From contig JAFGPV010000079.1 in the NCBI GenBank assembly GCA_016936015.1, positions 1 through 38,276 on the forward strand: 38,276 nt of DNA. The letters are read 5' to 3'. The position numbers and the translations under genes were made by a program. Below, one piece after another: positions 16,725-26,600 of the stretch. This stretch comes from Pirellulales bacterium. GTDB lineage: Bacteria; Planctomycetota; Planctomycetia; Pirellulales; Thermoguttaceae. Position 1 is the first letter of the stretch, and every line of letters begins with the position of its first letter. The notes beneath the pieces are model-generated. The model was not told where the DNA came from, did no database searches, and was given only the letters and a program-made list of their open reading frames with translations.

Positions 16725-17687
16725 TTATCCCTTATGCTGAGATTGGGTGATTTCCAGGGGGTGGTCCGCGAGGAACGCCTCGGCCTGCTCGGGAGTGAAC
16801 ACGCCGTCGGTCGTACCGACAGCCAGGGTGGATGACGCGCCCAGGGCGGCGGCGAACCGCAAGGTCCGATCCATTTCCCAGCGGCGGAGGATCCCGGCGA
16901 TGATTCCCGCGTCGAAGGCGTCGCCCGAACCCGACGGGTCGATACACGCCACCGGATACGCCGCGGCCTTCCAGCGTTTCGATCCCTGGGCGACGATCGA
17001 TCCGCGGGGACCGCAGGTGATGATCACCGTGTGGGCGCCGCGGCTTTGGAAGGTTTCGATCTGCCGCTCCAAATCGTCGCACCCCGTCAGTCGCCGGGCT
17101 TCGTCGTCGTTCGGCAGAAAGTAATCGATATGCTCCAAGAGCGGCGCCAATTCATCCATGCCTGAATAGTCGTGAGGCACCACCACATCGACGACCGTCA
17201 CGATTCCGCGTTTTCTGCAGTACGCCAGCAAGGCGGTCAACTCGTCGATCCGGATGCCGGGCATGGCGAACAATCCCCCCAGGTAAAAGACCTTCAATCC
17301 GTCGATCCATTCCCGGCGGATTTGGGCGACGTGGAACGCGGCGTTCGCGCCGAAGCTGTGAATGAACCGCCGGTCTTCCCCCTCGACCAGCAAAATCACC
17401 GTTTTGCTGGTCGGATGGGAATCGACCTGGACGATTTCTTTGCATCCCAGCCCGGCCGATTCCAGGCGGCCAAGGACTGCTTTTGCCGCGTCGTCTCTGC
17501 CGAGGCAGCCGCACACATCGACCGAAAAACCGTGTTTGACGAGGCCGAGGGCCACGTTGATCGCGCAACCGCCGATTTTCAGCGGCAGGCGATCCACCGC
17601 CAACAACTCGCCCTCACGGGGCAGTCGCTGGATCGGCCCGCAGAAGGTGTCCGCTACCAGGATTCCCGCACATCCGACGTCTACCAT
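16725..17687 (-). CDS. PfkB family carbohydrate kinase
   Basis: A 320-residue ribokinase-fold sugar kinase. The N-terminal GG motif is in LKIGGCAINVALGL and the C-terminal signature is DPSGSGDAFDAGIIAG, where the GD Asp is the catalytic base. It phosphorylates a sugar or sugar derivative with ATP. In this cluster it probably supplies the phosphorylated substrate for the aldolase encoded upstream, as in tagatose, inositol or sulfosugar routes; which sugar is unknown. The ATG at 17687 has AAGGA upstream. One base separates it from the E2 gene, and 139 bp separate it from the aldolase gene. Confidence 0.88.
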   Translation of the reverse strand: MVDVGCAGILVADTFCGPIQRLPREGELLAVDRLPLKIGGCAINVALGLVKHGFSVDVCGCLGRDDAAKAVLGRLESAGLGCKEIVQVDSHPTSKTVILLVEGEDRRFIHSFGANAAFHVAQIRREWIDGLKVFYLGGLFAMPGIRIDELTALLAYCRKRGIVTVVDVVVPHDYSGMDELAPLLEHIDYFLPNDDEARRLTGCDDLERQIETFQSRGAHTVIITCGPRGSIVAQGSKRWKAAAYPVACIDPSGSGDAFDAGIIAGILRRWEMDRTLRFAAALGASSTLAVGTTDGVFTPEQAEAFLADHPLEITQSQHKG

Positions 17688-17826
17688 CCACTAGTCCTTT
17701 TTATGGTGCGTTGTTGAATATGTAACAGGGAGGAACTCGCCTTGGCAATAGTAAAAAACCTGGTACCGGGCGACCCGGGGGAGAGGAACCGAAATGGCGA
17801 GGATCCGCAGGGATTCTGCACGTTGT

Positions 17827-18720
17827 TCAGGCCTTTCCGCAACAGTTCAATGTTTCGAGGCGTTCGAGTACGGCGTCGCGCACGGCAAATCTTCCGGCGA
17901 TTAAAACATCCGGTTCGCCGCCCAAACCCAATAATTCGTGCGGATTGATCTCTTCCGTGCCGAGCGCCTTGCGCATCGCCTTTAAATATCGTTGCTTGAT
18001 GTAGGTACCGTAGTTGACTTTCGCCACGCCGATCTGAATCGCTTTTCGGAGCGCGGGGGCGGAAATACCCGTTCCGCCGTGAAGCGCCAAGGGCACGGAA
18101 ACCTGCCGGCGAATGGCGGACAACCGATCGAGGTCCAACTCACTGCTCTGTTCTCCGGTGACCTGAATATGCACGTTTCCCACACTGACGGCGAGGAGAT
18201 CCACGCCCGTCGCTTCGATAAATTGGGCAGCGAGCGTCGGGTCGGTTAACATTCCCTTGCCTTCAACGCGTCCCGAAGCGCCACAGGGCAGTTCACCAAG
18301 TTCGGCTTCAACGGCGGTTTTCCGCTGATGGGCATAAGGGACCATTTCCTTCAGCCGACGGACCGCTTCGTCATAGGGAGTGGAGTCCATCGCAGGCAAC
18401 ACGAGATTGAAACCCGCTTCGATTGCCTCCCGAATGTACCGGTCGTCGGTGCATTCATTAAAAACCAAGCCGCAGGGGACTGACGAGGACTCGGCGGCGG
18501 CCTTGCCGAGGGCTCCGTATATCGCCACCCGCTCGATGGCTCGTCGGCCACCGTGGGTGAGAAATTCCCCATTGAAGCCGATAATGACAGGAGACCGGGT
18601 CTGTTCGGCGGCGTCGAGCACGCCTTGAATGGATTCCAGGCTCCAACTTTCGAAATATCCGACGGCATATCCACCTTCCCGGCTTCGGCTGAGTAGCTCT
18701 GCAATATTCGTCAAGGGCAT
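17827..18720 (-). CDS. Class II aldolase homologue with altered active site
   Basis: A 297-residue TIM-barrel protein of the class II fructose/tagatose-bisphosphate aldolase family (FbaA/GatY/KbaY/IolJ). AVEAELGELPCG (about 136-147), AVSVGNVH (His184) and LALHGGTGIS (His214) are well kept, the latter two being zinc ligands in the family. The segment that should read ALHLDHG is GLVFNEC (residues 84-90): the catalytic Asp is Asn88 and the first zinc His is Glu89. The usual FN near residue 23 is FE. The fold should be intact, but the chemistry or metal site is likely changed. It is the first gene of the kinase/dehydrogenase cluster; AGAGAG precedes the ATG. It could be an aldolase for an unusual phosphorylated substrate, or no aldolase at all. 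Confidence 0.85.
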   Translation of the reverse strand: MPLTNIAELLSRSREGGYAVGYFESWSLESIQGVLDAAEQTRSPVIIGFNGEFLTHGGRRAIERVAIYGALGKAAAESSSVPCGLVFNECTDDRYIREAIEAGFNLVLPAMDSTPYDEAVRRLKEMVPYAHQRKTAVEAELGELPCGASGRVEGKGMLTDPTLAAQFIEATGVDLLAVSVGNVHIQVTGEQSSELDLDRLSAIRRQVSVPLALHGGTGISAPALRKAIQIGVAKVNYGTYIKQRYLKAMRKALGTEEINPHELLGLGGEPDVLIAGRFAVRDAVLERLETLNCCGKA

Positions 18721-19007
18721 TAATTTCTCTCTTTACCGGTTAAAAAACTTGCCTACAAGACGGCAACCATCTGCAACGACACCATCCTCCATCCTCAGAT
18801 CGACGTGAGAAAGCCACAACACCCCCTAGGCGGCCACAATTTTTACACCTATATGAGGGATATTCTGGTTCTGGAGGACCGTTCATGTACTTAATGCGGG
18901 ATGAGTGCCGTGGAATCATTCTTTGAATATCATCGTTAGCAATCATTTTGCTCATTTTAGCTATAAATGAAAATATTATCAATATATGCTTACTAGATTA
19001 TGTGAAT

Positions 19008-19022
19008 TTGTTACATTAACAA
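19008..19022. promoter_or_regulatory. Candidate DeoR operator upstream of the aldolase gene
   Basis: TTGTTACATTAACAA is a perfect 6-bp dyad with a 3-bp centre, 288 bp before the aldolase start. The same TTGTTACAT core occurs upstream of deoR at 13315. A shared site upstream of both is what an autoregulated DeoR repressor would need; this is inference. Confidence 0.4.
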
Positions 19023-19058
19023 TAAAATTGTGTGCAAACTTTTTTCTTTTCACCCCGG

Positions 19059-19085
19059 ATCACCTCGTTGACTGTTTGAGGTGAT
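19059..19085. repeat. 8-bp inverted repeat
   Basis: ATCACCTC (19059-19066) and GAGGTGAT (19078-19085) are perfect complements with an 11-nt centre, next to the larger palindrome at 19091. It may be part of the same regulatory region. Confidence 0.4.
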
Positions 19086-19090
19086 ATCTT

Positions 19091-19118
19091 GTGTTGACCG
19101 TATAATTACGGTCAACAC
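19091..19118. promoter_or_regulatory. 28-bp near-perfect palindrome, operator-like
   Basis: GTGTTGACCGTA (19091-19102) and TACGGTCAACAC (19107-19118) are perfect 12-bp arms around TAAT. The centre contains TATAAT. There is no adjacent gene end (370 bp to each neighbour) and no T-run, so an operator is likelier than a terminator. Which regulator binds is unknown. Confidence 0.5.
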
Positions 19119-19484
19119 TGACACTAAACAAAATTTCTTCGAGCACGCTTGGGATTCGGGCCTAGGATTACTGCACATGATTCTCACCTGGGTGCTACAG
19201 AATTTCCTCCCATCGGGGGAAACGCCTATAACTCCCACTTGCCGAGTCGTAAACACTCGGACTGCCTCGCAACGGACTTTCTGGATGTTGGATTTCTAAG
19301 CGGTGAAGAGCGGAACGTTCGGGGAAAACCGCTCTGGCGGATGATTGCCGCAGTCGCCTTTTTTATTTTTCGCCGTGATCATTCCGGCCTGCTTCAAGAA
19401 TCTCAGCTTTACGAAATTCCCGTGGAAGAATCGCGGTTTCTCGAAGGATATTTCCTGCACGGGTTTCAATAATCAACCGGATTG

Positions 19485-20555
19485 TCATTCGATTTCCTTG
19501 CTGTCCACAACTTGTTTATCATTCCGCGCGCCCAGCCGGAGATGTACGATCGGATTGATATCGTAACTGATCGCATGAACGGAACCGTCGCAAAAGACAA
19601 AATTACAGACGTCGGAATGCGCGCTTCCAAAGCCCTCGAACTTGGTATAACCGGGACGATCGCGCCGCGGTACAAGAATTGCTTGAATGCCGCTCGGTGA
19701 AGTGGGTTCCGGAAAGGGTGGGTAGTTGAAATTCACTCCGCGAATGGAATCGTGGTCGAAGCCTTGGTACGTGGAGCCGTCGTCACCGTAGTCGAGCGAC
19801 GTATAATAATGGTCCGGATTGAGGTATTTTTCTCCGGCAAAGTAGGTGTTGCTGGTTCCGTCCAGGATTTTTTGCGGCTGGACGGCGCTGTGGAAATACA
19901 CCACGCCGTTGCAAAATTTATCCCAATTATGGACGCTCCAATTGAAGTGGGGTACGTCTGTCGGCGACGCGGGACCAAAATCATAAAAGGTCGCGCCGCC
20001 GTCGTAGCGGATGCCCTCCCCGACATTCGCGGCGTAATCGGTGCGGGCCGCCCGGGTGAACTTGCTGGTGTCGATATTGGCCGCTTGACTGCCGCCAAAG
20101 GAACCCGCGGCAATGGCAGCAGGAAAAAGTTGGGCAGGGCGGCGCGTCGGACAATTGAACAGGGAGACTGGAGTCGATACCAGTTGCACTGCCGCAACCT
20201 GTTTCTTAACGATCGCGCTGGCTCCTTTTCCCAAATTATAGAGTTGCTTCATCTCGAGAAACGGCAATAGGCTGTAAAGCCAACCTCCCGGCTGGGACCT
20301 TCCGAAACCGCGGTCGGGATCGCCGACCCAATTCGCGCCCCAGCCGCCGGACGGGAAGCATCCTTGGGTGTTGACATGATTATGCGCAGCCACTCCGATT
20401 TGCCGGAGGTGGTTCATGCATTGGGAACGCCGAGCTGCTTCCCGCGCCGCTTGAATCGCCGGCAACAACAAAGCAATGAGGATCCCGATAATGGCGATAA
20501 CCACTAATAGTTCCACCAAGGTAAAACCTTGAGTGTCTCGACGGTTACTGGACAT
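19485..20555 (-). CDS. DUF1559 protein with prepilin-type N-terminus
   Basis: A 356-residue planctomycete-type secreted protein. The N-terminus has the type IV prepilin cleavage/methylation motif [19 protein letters not shown], followed by [14 protein letters not shown], the standard DUF1559 wording. The C-terminus has the H-x9-DG motif (His in FGSAHSD, then CDGSVH). It is expected to be processed by prepilin peptidase and held at the inner membrane or assembled into a pseudopilus-like structure; the function of DUF1559 is not established. The ATG at 20555 gives the usual short leader; there is no clear ribosome site, and an ATG at 20567 is possible. It is divergent from the PEP-CTERM gene at 21420. 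Confidence 0.92.
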   Translation of the reverse strand: MSSNRRDTQGFTLVELLVVIAIIGILIALLLPAIQAAREAARRSQCMNHLRQIGVAAHNHVNTQGCFPSGGWGANWVGDPDRGFGRSQPGGWLYSLLPFLEMKQLYNLGKGASAIVKKQVAAVQLVSTPVSLFNCPTRRPAQLFPAAIAAGSFGGSQAANIDTSKFTRAARTDYAANVGEGIRYDGGATFYDFGPASPTDVPHFNWSVHNWDKFCNGVVYFHSAVQPQKILDGTSNTYFAGEKYLNPDHYYTSLDYGDDGSTYQGFDHDSIRGVNFNYPPFPEPTSPSGIQAILVPRRDRPGYTKFEGFGSAHSDVCNFVFCDGSVHAISYDINPIVHLRLGARNDKQVVDSKEIE

Positions 20556-21419
20556 GACAAACACCATCTGAAAAGGGAGATCAAATGAGCCCAAGCGGCA
20601 TGCTGTTCAACATATATATTGCGAATAGTAAAGTTATTTCGTTTATCCAGAAGGCCATGTAGTTTCCGAAACACAATTTATTCATGATAATAATTCACAT
20701 ATAGCTTGTCAAATTGTTTTTTATTAACGGATATGGCACAAATAATTTGGCTGCGTTACGTAATAACACCCCATCTTATTGGGGGGCATTTATACAGCTA
20801 AAGTCAGGGCCACTATTTTCTATAAGTTGACGTGCTAATACATTGCAATATATATACTTAAATTATTTTTCCAGAGATTTCCCTTGTACATGAACTTTTT
20901 TCATTCGACACTAACTTACAATATAATGTCATATATAAACATTATTATTAGATATTTGTTTGACATGATGGCACTAATATGTTAGCATCACTGCTATAAA
21001 TGTAATTCTATTTCATTTTATGAGTTGAAATTTCACGATGATCTCCTCTTTTCACATTTCAAACATCTTGAGGTAGCGTCTCTCGGTAATTTGCTACTGC
21101 GAAAAACCCGAGGGAGAGCCAACTCTTCTCCTCCAAGAAGGTTTTCGCGATTGTCAAAAAACGTCTCTCGCGCGCATGGATCTGTATAGAGAGACGGTGC
21201 AAGTGCAATCCACAATCGGATTGTGAATTTGCGTGCTCCTGGAAGCCATTCATTCATTACACCAAACGTCCAATCCTCCCGGTTCCTTCAAACGCGACGA
21301 TCCGTGGTGCAGCGAGGCAGCGAGTGGATTCAACTTGCGGCAAGTACGGCGTCAGAAAGAGCAATCATGCCAAGATTTGTTTGAATGCGAATTATTCGAA
21401 CCCCCAAAAAGGTAGTCAT
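20556..21419. other. AT-rich divergent intergenic region
   Basis: 864 bp between the DUF1559 gene and a PEP-CTERM gene. Positions about 20600-21010 are very AT-rich with many TATA-like words but no single convincing promoter; a TTGACA-like box at 20959 lacks a good -10 at the right spacing. The right part (21040-21400) is more balanced and has a small CACAATC/GATTGTG dyad. Frames here look accidental. Confidence 0.45.
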
Positions 21420-23225
21420 ATGAACAACTCTTATTTCTTTCGTTTTACCTCCTCATTCGTGATCATTGTTTCCCTCCTGAGTTTTACCGTCCCCGTCGAC
21501 GCGCAAACGAATTGGACCGGCCTCGCCGGGACGGATTGGAGCAATCCGGGCAATTGGGATCCAAGTCTGCCGGATTCGGCCACGGATGTCATCATTAACG
21601 GCGCCACCAATAATCCCGCCCTCGACGGCTACGGTGAGACGAATAACATCTTCATGGGAACCACAAGCGGTGCGACCCTAACTATTAACACTAATAATAT
21701 GTTGGCGGTTTACGGAGAGATTTATGTCGGTCAGGCCGCCTCTACGACAAGCTCCATCACGCAGAGCGATGGATATGTCAGTTGCGGCGACGTCTGGTTG
21801 GGGAGTAACATCTACGGCCAAAACGGAGCCGGTACGTACAACTTAAGCGGCGGACAACTCGACCTTTACTGGCAACTGGTGGTCGGCGAGCAGGGTTATG
21901 GAACCTTCAACCAGACCGGCGGAACCGTCAATAATTATGCGCCCTTTTACATCGGCGACAACTACTATGGGCATGTCAATGGAAGCTACCCCGGCGCCGG
22001 CGGCGAATACAACCTGAGCGCCGGCGTCTATAACGGTGCATCCACCAGCGTTATCGGTGTTTGGGGTGGAAACGGTACCTTGTCCGTCAGTGGCACGGGA
22101 GTCATGAACGAGACCAATATTGATCTGGGATATGCTGGCTACACTGCCGGTTCGAACAGTGCCATAAACCTTTCCGACAGTGGCGTTCTGAATCTGGCCG
22201 GCACCCTCAGGTTGTCCGGCAATGCGGCGACCACGGGCACACTGACCCAGGACGGAGGCACACTGACTGTCCCCGTCCTCGATAAGGGACCGGGCATCGG
22301 TGTTTACAACTTCAACGGCGGCACCCTGAACGTCTCGGACGTCCGCAGCATGGACGTCGCCAACAACGGCGGGACGCTCAACGTCGGCGGCAGCGGAGCC
22401 ATCACCACCCTGACGATCCACGATAAAACCAATTACGCCTTGGGCAAAACGGCTACCCATTGCTGCACGTTAGGGGGCGATGAGGCCACCTGGGGAGCAG
22501 CCAACGGCGTTGACGGAAACATCTACACGGTCACCCACACCGACTGGCAGGAAAGTGCCTGGTGGAAAGTCGACCTGACCGGAGGAGACACCAACATGGC
22601 CTTCGATGAGATCGACATCACGTCGCGGTACAACGGTTACAACGACTACTTTTCCAACTTCTTCGTGCGCATCCTCGACAAGGACGGCGGCACGGTTTGG
22701 CAGCAAAAATTCATCATGGATACGTCCGAGTACCTTGATGCCGGCGAAGTATTGCCGATCATCCTGTCCAGCGCCGTCGCAGGCCGATACGTGGAAATAC
22801 AACTCGACGGCTACGCCCTCAACGGTGGAGCATACTTGTTCTTCAGCGACCTCGCTGTATTGCACAACACCCTGATGGATTACACCCAACAAACGGACGG
22901 CTCGCTGGGAATCGAGCTAGATCCGACCAGTGGCCAGTGCGACAAGATGGTCGCCGGCGCGGTGACCTTGGACGGCACGTTGAACGTCACCAGCCTCGGC
23001 GGCAGTTTCTCGATGGACCAGTCCTTCGACATCCTGGATTGGGACTCCCTCAGCGGTGCGTTCGCCGCGGTGAATCTGCCGACGTTGCCGTCGCCGATGA
23101 GTTGGGACACATCCGAGTTGTACACCACGGGAACCATTACGGTGGTGCCCGAGCCTGCCACCGCCACCCTGCTGGTCTTGGCGTTGCTGGGATTGGCGGC
23201 GATTTTGATTCGTCGTCATCGTTGA
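21420..23225 (+). CDS. PEP-CTERM surface protein with discoidin-like (F5/8 C) domain
   Basis: A 601-residue secreted protein. The N-terminal signal peptide has its hydrophobic core FVIIVSLLSFTV, with likely cleavage after VDA. A Gly/Asn/Thr-rich beta-solenoid-like body (about 30-335) of GGTLNV-type turns follows. A module at about 337-482 begins NYALGKTATH and contains GVDGNI, WWKVDLTGG and RYVEIQL; this is the pattern of a galactose-binding F5/8 type C domain. The C-terminus is a PEP-CTERM sorting signal, VPEPATATLLVLALLGL plus a basic tail. It is probably exported, processed by an exosortase and attached to the cell surface or released, perhaps to bind polysaccharide. The ATG at 21420 has an AAAGG site; upstream frame extension lacks a signal peptide. 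Confidence 0.85.
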   Translation: MNNSYFFRFTSSFVIIVSLLSFTVPVDAQTNWTGLAGTDWSNPGNWDPSLPDSATDVIINGATNNPALDGYGETNNIFMGTTSGATLTINTNNMLAVYGEIYVGQAASTTSSITQSDGYVSCGDVWLGSNIYGQNGAGTYNLSGGQLDLYWQLVVGEQGYGTFNQTGGTVNNYAPFYIGDNYYGHVNGSYPGAGGEYNLSAGVYNGASTSVIGVWGGNGTLSVSGTGVMNETNIDLGYAGYTAGSNSAINLSDSGVLNLAGTLRLSGNAATTGTLTQDGGTLTVPVLDKGPGIGVYNFNGGTLNVSDVRSMDVANNGGTLNVGGSGAITTLTIHDKTNYALGKTATHCCTLGGDEATWGAANGVDGNIYTVTHTDWQESAWWKVDLTGGDTNMAFDEIDITSRYNGYNDYFSNFFVRILDKDGGTVWQQKFIMDTSEYLDAGEVLPIILSSAVAGRYVEIQLDGYALNGGAYLFFSDLAVLHNTLMDYTQQTDGSLGIELDPTSGQCDKMVAGAVTLDGTLNVTSLGGSFSMDQSFDILDWDSLSGAFAAVNLPTLPSPMSWDTSELYTTGTITVVPEPATATLLVLALLGLAAILIRRHR

Positions 23226-23626
23226 TAAGAGACAACTGAAAAGATCATGTGGCAGATCCGCCTTATGCGCCGGCTGTTCATGCAACGGCCTGATGGTAGT
23301 TGCTCGGAAGCGCCGCGCTCATGCCGGCATGGACACGGCGCCCTTCGTTTGATATTCACGATTTTCCAGTTTCCGGAGGGATGAATTCACCCTGCCGCAA
23401 GCGTTTTATCCCGGAATCGCTTTTAAAGGCTTCGTTGATTCATCCCTACGGAATTCGGCTCACCGATTGACCGACGTCACGGAAGCCAGAAAGCGCCGAT
23501 CCACAAGAAGTCATGGGAGGTACAGCGGACCGGAGCAGAGCGGACTGAAGGTTTGACGGAACAGAGAAGAGGCTGATGTATCCTGGGAAATTCGTCATGT
23601 CATTTTTTACTGAAAGGACGTGTTTT
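23226..23626. other. Spacer between two PEP-CTERM genes, with an inverted repeat
   Basis: No gene. The inverted repeat at 23371-23453 is the main structure. No clear promoter for the large gene at 23627 was found, although a ribosome site is present. Confidence 0.5.
23371..23453. repeat. 16-bp inverted repeat with 51-bp centre
   Basis: TTCCGGAGGGATGAAT (23371-23386) pairs with ATTCATCCCTACGGAA (23438-23453) with one mismatch. It lies 145 bp past the upstream PEP-CTERM stop. It resembles an interspersed palindromic repeat more than a terminator. Confidence 0.55.
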
Positions 23627-26600
23627 ATGAATCCTGTACTCAAGTGGTTTCTATTCGGCATCGCAGCGCTTGCGGCGGGGATCACGTCGCTGGAAGCCGC
23701 CGATTGGACCGGATCGTTAGGATCACCCGATTACTTCAGCGATCCGGCGAATTGGGATACGTCGGCCATTCCCCAACCGGGCGAAACCGTCAATATCAAC
23801 GTCAACGACGCCTCGGACCCGGCGGTCGTCACCACGGGCGATTTCGTAAACACACTGAGTGGCATCAACGTCGGCGGCGCAGTTCTCCAGGATGGCGGAA
23901 CGCTCGACTTCACGGACGTGCTTCTGATCGGCAGTACGACGAGCAACGGAACCGATACCGGCGTATATACCATGACCGGCGGCACGCTCCACTACGTGGG
24001 ATTCGCGTCGTATTACTGGTATCAACTCGGCCTGTACGGCGCTCCCACCAGCGTCGCCACGATGGAGATGAGCGGCACCGGCGCAAACGCCGCGAAGGTG
24101 ATCATCGACAACGGGGCCTTGGCCATCGGTTCGAATAGCATCGGCAATCTGGTGATGCACGGCGACAGCTCGATCGTGTCGACCACCGGCTTTGCGGCCG
24201 GTGTAAACACCGGCGAAGCCCACATCACGATGGACGGCAATGCTTCGTTCGATGTGCTCGCCAATAACGGAACAATGTCTCTCTTGGGACAACAGCCCGG
24301 CACCACCTCGACGCTGACGTTGACCGGCAACGCTTCGTTCCGGTTGCACACCGGCGTCCTCTCTGTCGGCAATCAGGGGGGGGCCGCTTCGATCACCCTC
24401 GGCACTTATGGCGGCGCCGACAACCCGTCGCTCACCCTCAGCGACGGCTGGATTACTCTCGGCGGCAGGGGCTATGACGTTGAAAATCCCCCCGGCAGCG
24501 GAACTTGGGAACACCATTCCGACGCCACGCAAACGGTCGTCGATGTCACGATGAACACCGGAACGTTCACCATCCGCGGTAATGATATTTATGGCACTGG
24601 TCTGGATATGGCCTCCTGGAACGCCAAGACCACGTGGACGCAAAACGGCGGAACGTTCGTCACGAATAAACCGGTCTACATGGCCGTGCATCAAGACGCC
24701 TATGACGCTCCCCACACCAACGAAGCCACGCTGAACCTCAACGGCGGAACCTTTCAAGCCGCTTGGTTCAATACGGCGCAAGCAGACCAGGGTGCCAACA
24801 CCAACGTTGCCACCATCAATTTCAACGGCGGACGCTTGCAGAGCATCGGTGGAATCTATGGGCAAGGCCCCGTCGATACGCAAAGCTTTATTGTCTCGAA
24901 CGGCGGCACGTTGAACCTCAACGTTCAGGAGGGCGGCGCGGTGATCGACAGCAAATGCTTCAACATCAGCCTGGACTCTTCGCCGCTGGAGCACGATACC
25001 GGCACGCCCGACGGCGGCCTGCACAAATGGGGCCGCAAAGGGACGCTCCGTCTGGCAAACGGCGTCAACACCTACACGGGTGAAACGGTCGTCCACGAAG
25101 GCCGACTCAGCGTCATCTCGGGAACGACCCTTGTTTCTCCCTCGATCACGGTGGAATCCCGAGGCATTCTCGGCGGCAACGCCGCCAATTTGCCCCCGAC
25201 GACCGTCGAAGCCGCCGGAACGATTTCTCCAGGCGATCCCAAGAATTTCGATGTGTCCGCCATCGACGTGGTCAACAGCCTCTCCATCTCCGAACTGACG
25301 TTGGATAATAACGCGCGGTTGTACATCGAATCGGATGGTTCGGTCAACGATCTCCTCACGCTCGGCACCGCCCCGATCCAACCGGGAGGCGGTCCGGCAA
25401 TTGTGGACGTATGGTTCCAATATCAATTCGCCTACAGCTTCTTCTCGAGCACCATCATGCAGTGGTCCTGGCACTCCGGCGAGACGGCGCCCACTCTGCT
25501 CCCCGCCGTCGACGGCGTCAGCACGTCGGAACTGGGATTGGTTTACACCGCCGGAGACGACTACACCCTGTCACGAGTGGACATGACGCTCAATGACTTA
25601 TCGAGTACACAGCACTGGGTGGGGCCCACCTCGGCCTGGAGCGCCGCGGCCAATTGGGTGGAAACCACCCCGCCCAACGGGGACACCGACCGGGCTTTTT
25701 TCATCGGCGGCACGTTCGGCTCCACGGATCCCCACACCGTCAACCTCGATGCCGGCTTGGGCGCAGGCGTTGACGTGACCTTGAGTTCCCTGGTCTTCGA
25801 CGATTACTCTTTCGGGTACACCCTGTCCACGGACGCCGGGAAGAAACTCTTCATGAAATCTTCGCTGGCCGAGAACGCCCGAATTTCAGTTCAGGCCGGG
25901 TCACACACTCTGGCGGCTCCCCTCGACGTGGTGTTGATGAACCCGACCCGGCTCGACGTCTTTGACCCCTCCGGCTTTAACAACTCCGAGTTGGATATCT
26001 TGGGCGCGATTAGCGATACGTCCGGGAGTTCCGGCCCCTCCTGCGGCCTCACCGTGCAAGGAGGCGGCGTGGTCAAGCTGCTTAATCCGGCCAACACCTA
26101 CGCCGGCCCGACGGTCATGAAGGAGGCCAGCACCCTGGAAGTGGCTTGGATAAGCGCGGCGGACCAAGCTAGTTCCCTCGGTCAACCGGGAAATACCTCG
26201 GCTGATTATCTGGTGATCGACGGCACGTTCCGGTACACCGGCGCCACGACCACCACGAACCGGGGATTCACGTTTGCCGGAATCGGAGGCGACGTGTTTG
26301 ATGTCACAGACTCCGACGCCAATTTGACCTTCACCGGCCCGATTCAAAATGAATCGGTAACGATGTTCAAGAAAACCGGTCCCGGCACGCTAACCCTCGC
26401 TTGTTCCGGCGAAGTGAATTTGCCCCCCTGCGATCTGCTGGTCAGCGCAGGCACTCTCGTGTTGGCCAACGGCGTCTATCAAAAGGACAACATGCAAAGC
26501 TTGCTGCCCCCCTCGGAAGCATCGACGCACGCGAATTACGGCTGGACCGTCGTCGGTTTTGACGACGATCTCGACGCCACTATGCAACTCGACAACGCCT

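Larger units (their letters stand above)
18721..19484. other. Long regulatory spacer upstream of the aldolase-led cluster
   Basis: No convincing gene; an 80-codon minus frame at 18740-18982 has two CxxC-like pairs but no recognisable family. The middle (18930-19045) is strongly AT-rich and contains a TTGTTA/TAACAA dyad, and two larger dyads follow at 19059-19085 and 19091-19118. The right half (19120-19484) lies downstream of the DUF1559 gene and shows nothing recognisable apart from a small CCGAGT/ACTCGG hairpin near 19242-19260. Confidence 0.5.

Noticed and set aside
18740-18982. 80-residue minus frame with CxxC-like pairs upstream of the aldolase
   Set aside because: No recognisable family, no ribosome site and AT-rich regulatory DNA at its 5' end; probably accidental.
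23723-25474. 583-codon minus-strand frame in the first giant gene
   Set aside because: Antisense to a clear PEP-CTERM protein; Arg/Val/Gly-rich shadow. The same reasoning removes the 445-codon frame at 26390-27727 and the 276-codon frame at 33076-33906.
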